Virus record (IMG/VR): IMGVR_UViG_3300030329_003224 | Location: 1-45,139 of that record | Length of the DNA: 45,139 bases | Reading direction: 5' to 3' (one strand) | Source: a virus | Shown: piece by piece, positions 38,508 to 45,139 of the stretch | How positions within the stretch are numbered: the first letter of the stretch is position 1 | Layout of the letters: each line of letters opens with the position of its first letter | Notes under the pieces: model-generated | Seen by the model: the letters and a program-made list of their open reading frames with translations, nothing else | The model's database searches: none | What the model was told of the DNA's origin: nothing | Program-made: the position numbers and the translations under genes

Positions 38508-40726
38508 GTTACGAACAAGAATTATTAAAAATAATTGAACCTATAAAACGTACGACTATAAGTCGTATGAATAAAGGTAAAAAATGGAAATATGGATACA
38601 ATAAAGAACATGATGTTATCGTTATATCAAAAACTGGTAAAATTGGGCAAATATATGAAATCCAAAATTTACGAATTGCTTTGCCATTGGAGCCTATGCA
38701 AGGAGTGTACTTGCGGAAAGAAAACAAATGGGTAAAACAAGAACAACCTAAGGATTTATCTAGGTTAAAAAATATATTTGATTGGAGAAATTATCCAGAT
38801 GAATCAAAAGATCAATGGTTTGATTACATAGATGAAGAGTTTAAAAGAAGAGATGAAGGGTTTTGGTTTTACAATAATGGAAAACCAACTTATATAACGG
38901 GTACACATTATATGTATCTACAATGGAGTAAAATTGATGTTGGAGCTCCAGATTTTAGAGAGGCTAATAGATTGTTTTATATATTTTGGGAAGCTTGTAA
39001 AGCTGACAAAAGATGTTATGGAATGTGTTATCTTAAAAACCGTCGTTCTGGATTCTCTTTTATGTCTTCAGCTGAAACTGTTAATTTAGCTACATTAGCA
39101 AGTGATAGTAGATATGGTATATTATCTAAAACAGGTGCAGACGCTAAAAAAATGTTTACAGATAAAGTTGTACCTATTAGTATTAATTATCCATTCTTTT
39201 TTAAACCGATTCAAGATGGTATGGATCGACCTAAAACAGAATTAGCATATAGAGTACCCGCAAGTAAATTTACTAGAAAAAAAATAACAGCTAACGAAAA
39301 GTTAGAAGATTTACAAGGATTAGATACGACTATAGATTGGAAAAATACTGGAGATAATAGTTATGATGGTGAAAAACTTAATCTACTAGTTCATGATGAA
39401 AGCGGTAAATGGGAAAGACCCGATAATATTTTAAATAACTGGAGAGTTACAAAAACATGTTTACGACTAGGTAGTAGAATAGTTGGTAAATGTATGATGG
39501 GCTCAACTTCAAACGCATTAGATAAAGGTGGAGATAACTTTAAAAGATTATATAACGCATCCGATGTCACTCAAAGAAATAGAAACGGTCAGACAAAATC
39601 TGGTTTATACTCTTTGTTTATCCCAATGGAATGGAACTACGAAGGATTTATTGACGAGTACGGATTTCCTGTATTTGATACTCCTGACACAGATGTCCTC
39701 GGGCCAGATGGTGAACTAATAGATATAGGAATTATAGAGCATTGGCAAAACGAAGCTGATGGCTTGAAATCAGATCACGATGCGTTAAATGAGTTTTATA
39801 GACAATTTCCTAAAACTACAGAACACGCGTTTAGAGATGAGGCTTTTGGAAGTATATTTAACTTAGTAAAAATATACGAACAGATAGATTATAACGAGGA
39901 AATGGGAAGGAGTATAGGTATAACTCAAGGTAATTTCCAATGGATCAACGGAATTAAAGATACAAATGTTATATTTTATCCAGATCAAAAAGGTAGATTT
40001 AAAATATCTTGGACACCGCCTGTTAATTTACAAAATAGAGTATTAATAAAAAATGGTGTTAAATATCCAGGAAACGAACATATGGGTGCTTTTGGATGTG
40101 ATAGTTACGATATATCAGGAACAGTAGATGGAAGAGGTTCAAAAGGAGCATTACACGGATTAACAAAGTTTTCTATGGAAGATTGTCCTCCAAATCAATT
40201 TTTCTTAGAATACGTTGCTAGACCACAAACTGCTGAGATATTTTTTGAAGACGTTTTAATGGCATGTGTATTTTACGGCATGCCAATACTTGCAGAAAAT
40301 AATAAACCTCGATTATTATATTATTTTAGAAGAAGAGGTTATAGAGGTTTTAGCATGAATAGACCAGATAAAGTGTGGAATAAATTATCTGTAGCTGAAA
40401 AAGAGATAGGTGGAATACCAAACACAAGTGAGGATATAAAACAAGCTCATGCAGCGGCGATAGAAATGTATATACAAAATCACGTTGGAATGAATTCAGA
40501 TGGTGGCTTTGGAAATATGTATTTTAATACTACTTTAAATGATTGGTCTAGATTTGATATAACAAAAAGAACGAAATTTGACGCGTCTATTAGTTCTGGT
40601 TTAGCTATTATGGCTAACAACAAGCATTTATATGTTCCAAATGCTAAGATAGAGAAAAAACAAGTGGATTTAAATTTTGCTAAATATAATCAAAAAGGTA
40701 GCATGAGTAGAATAATTAAAAATTAA
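38504..40726 (+). CDS. Terminase large subunit
   Basis: 740 residues; powers DNA packaging and cuts the concatemer. ATPase: a Walker-A-like KNRRSGFSF (178-186), Walker B LNLLVHDE (293-300) and a coupling motif GSTSNA (333-338). C-terminal RNase H-like nuclease: GAFGCDSYDISG (near 528) supplies the first catalytic Asp, with later acidic residues. It is longer than many terminases, with an N-terminal extension of about 120 residues. The portal gene follows at three bases. Confidence 0.9.
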   Translation: MSYEQELLKIIEPIKRTTISRMNKGKKWKYGYNKEHDVIVISKTGKIGQIYEIQNLRIALPLEPMQGVYLRKENKWVKQEQPKDLSRLKNIFDWRNYPDESKDQWFDYIDEEFKRRDEGFWFYNNGKPTYITGTHYMYLQWSKIDVGAPDFREANRLFYIFWEACKADKRCYGMCYLKNRRSGFSFMSSAETVNLATLASDSRYGILSKTGADAKKMFTDKVVPISINYPFFFKPIQDGMDRPKTELAYRVPASKFTRKKITANEKLEDLQGLDTTIDWKNTGDNSYDGEKLNLLVHDESGKWERPDNILNNWRVTKTCLRLGSRIVGKCMMGSTSNALDKGGDNFKRLYNASDVTQRNRNGQTKSGLYSLFIPMEWNYEGFIDEYGFPVFDTPDTDVLGPDGELIDIGIIEHWQNEADGLKSDHDALNEFYRQFPKTTEHAFRDEAFGSIFNLVKIYEQIDYNEEMGRSIGITQGNFQWINGIKDTNVIFYPDQKGRFKISWTPPVNLQNRVLIKNGVKYPGNEHMGAFGCDSYDISGTVDGRGSKGALHGLTKFSMEDCPPNQFFLEYVARPQTAEIFFEDVLMACVFYGMPILAENNKPRLLYYFRRRGYRGFSMNRPDKVWNKLSVAEKEIGGIPNTSEDIKQAHAAAIEMYIQNHVGMNSDGGFGNMYFNTTLNDWSRFDITKRTKFDASISSGLAIMANNKHLYVPNAKIEKKQVDLNFAKYNQKGSMSRIIKN

Positions 40727-40728
40727 GT

Positions 40729-43131
40729 ATGGCCGAATCAGTTATAAATAGACATTTTCCTAGCCAAGTGGTTAGTGATTTAGAAAAGATGAGTTACGAT
40801 TATGGACTCAAAGTTGCAAAAGCAATCCAACACGAATGGTTCTCTAAATCATACGGTGCTAGTGGTAGATTTCGTAGCAATATATCTAAATTTCATAAGT
40901 TACGTCTTTATGCTAGAGGCGAACAATCAGTACAAAAATATAAGGACGAATTATCTATAAATGGTGATTTGTCCTATCTTAATTTAGATTGGACGCCTGT
41001 TCCAATTATTCCTAAATTTGTAGACATAGTCGTAAATGGTATAGCTGAAAGATTATACAAAATAAAAGCATATTCTCAAGATCCTTATGGAGTTGTAAGA
41101 AGAACAGAGTATATGCAAGATATTGCAAAAGATATGAAAATGAAAGAATTTCATGATTTTTGTAACGAAAACTTCCAAATTCCTTTAGAATCAACTCCAA
41201 CCGAAACTTTACCCACCAGCGAAGAGGAATTCAAATTACACATGCAACTTAATTACAAACAAGAAATTGAATTAGCTGAAGAACAAGCTATAGAAACTTT
41301 ATTCCGCGGAAATAGATTTGATTTAATAAAAAGAAGATATTATCAAGATTTAACAGTTCTTGGAATTGCTGCTGTAAAAACAGGTTTTAATACTTCTGAA
41401 GGTGTTACCATAGATTATGTAGATCCTGCAAGTCTTGTATATTCATATACTGATTCTCCATACTTTGAAGATCTTTATTATGTTGGAGAAGTAAAATCTA
41501 TACCTATTAACGAGCTTAAAAAACAATTTCCTTATTTAGATCACACTGAGTTAGAAAAAATAGCTAAAAAAAGTACTAGTAGTTTTAATAACTTTTATGG
41601 TAAATCTTCTTCTGAAGAAAACGATAATAATAAAGTTGATATTCTTTACTTTAATTATAAAACTTATATGAATGAAGTTTATAAAGTTAAAGAAAACTCC
41701 ATGGGAGGTAAAAAAATTGTAAAAAAAGATGATAGTTTTAATCCTCCAAAAAGTTTAGAAGGAAAATATGATAAGTTATCAAAATCTGTAGAATGTTTAT
41801 ATGAAGGAGCTTTAATATTAGGTACTGATAAATTAATTAAATGGGAAAGAGCTCAAAACATGATGAGACTTAAAAGTGATTATACTAAAGTTAAAATGAA
41901 TTATAGTATAGTTGCTCCTAGAATGTATGAAGGTCGTATAGAATCTCTTGTGAGTAGAATAACTGGTTTTGCTGACATGATACAACTTACTCATTTAAAA
42001 ATCCAACAGGTATTATCTAGACTAACTCCAGATGGTGTATTTTTAGATGTAGACGGTTTAGCAGAAGTTGATTTAGGCAATGGAACAAATTACAATCCAC
42101 AAGAAGCGCTAAACATGTTCTTCCAAACAGGTAGTATCGTTGGTAGATCGCAAACTATAGATGGCGAAGGAAATCCAGGTAAAATACCTATTCAAGAAAT
42201 AAATAATGGTGCTGGTAGTAACAAAATGCAACAATTAATAGGTACATACAATTATTACTTACAAATGATAAGAGACGTAACCGGTCTTAATGAGGCTAGT
42301 GATGCCTCAACACCAGCAGAAAGATCTTTAGTTGGTGTTCAAAAATTAGCAGCAGCAAACTCTAACACAGCAACTAGACATATATTAAATTCTGGATTAT
42401 TTATAGTAGCTGATGTAGCCGAGCAATTATCTCTTAGAATATCTGATATTATAGAGTATTCTCCAACTAAAAAAGCTTTTATTGAAGCTATAGGCGCTCA
42501 CAATATAGCAACGTTAGAAGAAATGGCTAATTTACATCTTTATGATTTTGGTATATTTTTAGAATTAGAACCAGATGAAGAAGAGAAACAAATGCTTGAA
42601 AACAATATACAAGCCGCGTTAGGACAACAAGGTATTAATTTAGAAGATGCTATTGATTTAAGACAAATTAAAAATGTTAAACTTGCAAATCAATTATTAA
42701 AACTTAGAAGACAACAAAAAGCAGCCGAAGATCAAGCTAATCAACTACAACAAACAGAAGCTCAAGGTAGAGCTCAAGAAAAAGCGGCGGCAGCGCAAGC
42801 TAAAGCTGAAGTAGACAAAGGTAAGGCTGCTATTGAAAACGAAATTAAACTTGAAAGCATTAAATTAGATGGTAAATCTAAATTACTTCAAGAGGAAGCA
42901 TCTATTAAAGAGAGATTAATGGCTTTAGAGTTTCAACATAATATGCAATTAAAGCAATTAGAGGCTAGAACAAAAACAGAAGCTCAATTATTAGCTGAAA
43001 ACCGTAAAGATACAAGAACAAAAATGCAAGCAACACAACAATCAGAAATGATTGACCAAAAAAATAACCAAACACCGCCTAAAAACTTTGAAACTAGAGA
43101 TGATCAACCTTTAGGAAGTTTCCAAGCGTAA
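40729..43131 (+). CDS. Portal protein
   Basis: 800 residues, immediately after the large terminase. The body is typical of long portals (RFRSNISKFHKLRLYARGEQ, VDIVVNGIAERLYKI, YVDPASLVYSY, DVTGLNEASD with a following AERS). A long Gln/Ala/Glu-rich coiled coil makes up the last 130 residues. Twelve copies should form the DNA entry channel at one capsid vertex. Confidence 0.88.
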   Translation: MAESVINRHFPSQVVSDLEKMSYDYGLKVAKAIQHEWFSKSYGASGRFRSNISKFHKLRLYARGEQSVQKYKDELSINGDLSYLNLDWTPVPIIPKFVDIVVNGIAERLYKIKAYSQDPYGVVRRTEYMQDIAKDMKMKEFHDFCNENFQIPLESTPTETLPTSEEEFKLHMQLNYKQEIELAEEQAIETLFRGNRFDLIKRRYYQDLTVLGIAAVKTGFNTSEGVTIDYVDPASLVYSYTDSPYFEDLYYVGEVKSIPINELKKQFPYLDHTELEKIAKKSTSSFNNFYGKSSSEENDNNKVDILYFNYKTYMNEVYKVKENSMGGKKIVKKDDSFNPPKSLEGKYDKLSKSVECLYEGALILGTDKLIKWERAQNMMRLKSDYTKVKMNYSIVAPRMYEGRIESLVSRITGFADMIQLTHLKIQQVLSRLTPDGVFLDVDGLAEVDLGNGTNYNPQEALNMFFQTGSIVGRSQTIDGEGNPGKIPIQEINNGAGSNKMQQLIGTYNYYLQMIRDVTGLNEASDASTPAERSLVGVQKLAAANSNTATRHILNSGLFIVADVAEQLSLRISDIIEYSPTKKAFIEAIGAHNIATLEEMANLHLYDFGIFLELEPDEEEKQMLENNIQAALGQQGINLEDAIDLRQIKNVKLANQLLKLRRQQKAAEDQANQLQQTEAQGRAQEKAAAAQAKAEVDKGKAAIENEIKLESIKLDGKSKLLQEEASIKERLMALEFQHNMQLKQLEARTKTEAQLLAENRKDTRTKMQATQQSEMIDQKNNQTPPKNFETRDDQPLGSFQA

Positions 43132-43158
43132 ATTTATTAACTATTATTATATTATATT

Positions 43159-44373
43159 ATGGCAAAAAAGAAAAAAGAAGAACCAATCGTAGATAACGAA
43201 ATTGGTAAAATAAAAGTAAAAGAAAAAAAAGAAAAACAACCAGATGGTAACAAAACAAAAGGAAATGTTACTGAGGTTAAAGAAAAAATGACAATGAAAC
43301 CTGAGGTTGTAGGTGAAACTGTAACCAAGGTTAATTTAAACAAACCACCAAAAACAGAAGAAGAAGTAAAACCAGAAACAACAGACACTACTAAAGAGGT
43401 TATTACTGAAAAACCTGTTGAAGAAGTTGTTCCTGAACAAGTTTCAGAAGAAGTTATTGAAAAACCTGTAGTAGAGGAAATAACAAATGAAGAAAAGATA
43501 GAAAAAGTAGCTGATAAATTAGAACAAGCTATTGATGTTGCGGAACAAACAGGAACACCATTACCAGAAGGTATACAAAAGGTTGTAGATTTCATAAATG
43601 AAACTGGTGGAGATCTTAATGATTATGTAAAACTTAATCAAGATTATTCAGAAATGGATAATCAAACGGTTTTAGAAGAATATTACAGACAGACTAAACC
43701 TCATTTGTCAGCAGAAGAAAGAAGTTTTTTAATGGACGATCAATTCGCTTATGATGAAGAGGAGAATACTGAAAAAGAAATTAAAAGAAAAAAATTAGCG
43801 TTAAAAGAGCAAGTTGCCAGCGCTAGAGCTCACTTGGACGAGCAAAAGTCCAAATACTACGAAGAAATTAAAGGTGGATCAAAACTCACTGATGAGCAAA
43901 GAGAAGCAGTTAATTTCTACAACGAAGCACAGCAGAAAGCAAAATTTGAAGAGGATGTTACTAATAAATTTTTAAACAAAACAAATAGATTTTTTGGAGA
44001 TCAATTCAAAGGTTTTGAATATAATATCGGAGATAAAAAATTTAGAGTTAATATTAGTGATGCAGAAAAAGTAAAAAAATCTCAAAGTGACATAAATAAT
44101 TTTATCTCAAAGTTTGTAGATAAAGATTATAACATGACAGATCCAGATGGATATCACAAGGGATTATATACAGCTATGAATCCTGATCAAATTGCTAATC
44201 ATTTTTACGAGCAAGGTAAGGCCGATGCGTTAAAACAAAGTATTGAAGAGGCTAAGAACGTAAATATGAATCCTAGACAAACTATGGATCCAGCTAACAA
44301 TAGTGGGGTTAAAGTTAGAGTTATAGGTGAATCTGCTAATGACTTCAAATTTAAAATTAAGAATAAAAATTAA
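43159..44373 (+). CDS. Putative scaffolding protein
   Basis: 404 residues between portal and capsid genes. The first 120 residues are a low-complexity Glu/Val/Lys/Pro tract (for example TEKPVEEVVPEQVSEEVIEK). A helical body follows (about 180-260), and the C-terminus is more compact. An acidic, helical, coiled-coil protein in this place is the usual form of a capsid scaffold. No protease domain is visible. Confidence 0.65.
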   Translation: MAKKKKEEPIVDNEIGKIKVKEKKEKQPDGNKTKGNVTEVKEKMTMKPEVVGETVTKVNLNKPPKTEEEVKPETTDTTKEVITEKPVEEVVPEQVSEEVIEKPVVEEITNEEKIEKVADKLEQAIDVAEQTGTPLPEGIQKVVDFINETGGDLNDYVKLNQDYSEMDNQTVLEEYYRQTKPHLSAEERSFLMDDQFAYDEEENTEKEIKRKKLALKEQVASARAHLDEQKSKYYEEIKGGSKLTDEQREAVNFYNEAQQKAKFEEDVTNKFLNKTNRFFGDQFKGFEYNIGDKKFRVNISDAEKVKKSQSDINNFISKFVDKDYNMTDPDGYHKGLYTAMNPDQIANHFYEQGKADALKQSIEEAKNVNMNPRQTMDPANNSGVKVRVIGESANDFKFKIKNKN

Positions 44374-44393
44374 CAATTTAAAAATTTAAAATT

Positions 44394-45139
44394 ATGGCAA
44401 TTACTGCAGGAGATAATTTGAATAGTGTACCTGCTCCAAGGCAACAAACACTATCTACAAATTACTTAGACCTTAACAGCACGTCTGGATGGGGTCAACA
44501 ATATGTTCCAGATCTAATGGAGAAAGAAGCTGAAGTTTTCGGACCGAGAACTATTTCAGGTTTCTTATCGCAAGTTGGAGCTGAAGAAGCGATGGCTGCT
44601 GACCAAGTTGTTTGGTCTGAGCAAGGTCGTTTACACTTGTCTTATTTAGGACACATTGAGAATGCTACAGGTGGTACTGCTTCTGGTGGTCAAATCGAAA
44701 TTGAAACAGATATCGATGGAAACGACATAGGTGCAAATCACGGTATTAGAGTTAACGATACGGTTATCGTTGCAAACTCTGAAGGTGTTGTAAGATGTTT
44801 AGTAGAAGCTGTTGATACAGGTTCTATGATCGACGTTTTACCTTACGACTTCGCATCATTAAATACTGCGAATATTACAACTACTGGTGGAACTAGAGAT
44901 ACAACTATATTAGTTTATGGTTCTGAATACGGTAAAGGGGATAGCTATAACAACGCTGCCAACGATGCCGCTACTGATTCAAGAGGTGGTAACGAGCCTT
45001 CTTTCCAAACTTTTACTAACAAACCGATTATCATGAAAGATTACTACGAAGTATCAGGTTCTGATACAGCTAGAGTTGGTTGGGTTGAAGTTACTGGAGA
45101 AATGGGTCAATCAGGTTACTTATGGTACTTAAAAGCTGA
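44394..45139 (+). CDS. Major capsid protein, N-terminal part (3' truncated)
   Basis: 248 codons are present before the window ends; the frame stays open. It starts MAITAGDNLNSVPAPRQQTL, then SGWGQQYVPDLMEKEAEVFG and WSEQGRLHLSYLGHIENATG. The order terminase-portal-scaffold-this gene and the style of the N-terminal arm support major capsid protein. Its DNA is less A/T-rich and uses more C-ending codons than its neighbours, as expected for a very highly expressed gene. Confidence 0.8.
   Translation, partial: MAITAGDNLNSVPAPRQQTLSTNYLDLNSTSGWGQQYVPDLMEKEAEVFGPRTISGFLSQVGAEEAMAADQVVWSEQGRLHLSYLGHIENATGGTASGGQIEIETDIDGNDIGANHGIRVNDTVIVANSEGVVRCLVEAVDTGSMIDVLPYDFASLNTANITTTGGTRDTTILVYGSEYGKGDSYNNAANDAATDSRGGNEPSFQTFTNKPIIMKDYYEVSGSDTARVGWVEVTGEMGQSGYLWYLKA

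Noticed and set aside
43152-43595. 147-codon open frame on the minus strand
   Set aside because: It mirrors the Glu/Val/Thr-rich repeats of the scaffold candidate; Ser/Thr/Phe low complexity only.

Overview
The window reads as part of the genome of a tailed double-stranded DNA phage of a Bacteroidetes (flavobacterial, probably marine) host. Signs of the host group are: low GC; A/T-rich leaders instead of Shine-Dalgarno sites; exported proteins whose signal peptides end just before Gln; a protein with a C-terminal type IX secretion (T9SS) sorting domain; a Bacteroidetes-type histone H1-like (Hc1) protein; and a TTTG-N19-TACTTTTG promoter, the form used by the Bacteroidetes housekeeping sigma factor. 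No integrase, repressor or CRISPR is visible, so a virulent lifestyle is inferred. Both ends cut through genes (a large virion protein at base 1, the major capsid protein at base 45139), so the genome continues outside.

Layout. (1) Bases 1-11137, rightward: the 3' end of a large virion protein, then an exported cargo block (beta-barrel-like protein, thioredoxin-like protein, an 866-residue Cys-repeat protein with a T9SS sorting domain), then small virion proteins including three tandem paralogues, a DUF5675 protein and a tail-fibre-like protein. (2) A bidirectional terminator at 11142-11165. (3) Bases 11182-24189, leftward: a tightly overlapping operon for nucleotide and DNA metabolism: H1-like protein, small membrane and outer-membrane proteins, class II ribonucleotide reductase, endonuclease, MazG-like proteins, a ThyA-fold enzyme with a dCMP-type active site, primase-helicase, SSB-like protein, RecE-like exonuclease plus ERF annealing protein, sigma factor and DNA ligase. 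(4) Bases 24190-26654, leftward: many very small genes in short units, several with their own copy of one 31-bp promoter and with GC-rich structured islands between units. (5) Bases 26655-27258: a divergent control region with two back-to-back copies of that promoter, a GC-rich non-coding stretch and a host-type promoter. (6) Bases 27259-45139, rightward: a cluster of lysine-rich proteins sharing a PFKMKG tag and SPxK motifs, GroEL and GroES, more virion proteins, a putative holin, then small terminase candidate, large terminase, portal, scaffold candidate and major capsid protein.

Working together: the leftward module supplies nucleotides, DNA unwinding, recombination and ligation, plus a sigma factor that may read the repeated promoter. 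No DNA polymerase is in the window. The rightward modules build and package the particle, with a phage-coded chaperonin pair for folding. The two features most worth following are the tagged lysine-rich SPxK protein family, which could be DNA-condensing internal virion proteins, and the five-copy 31-bp promoter set around the divergent control region.
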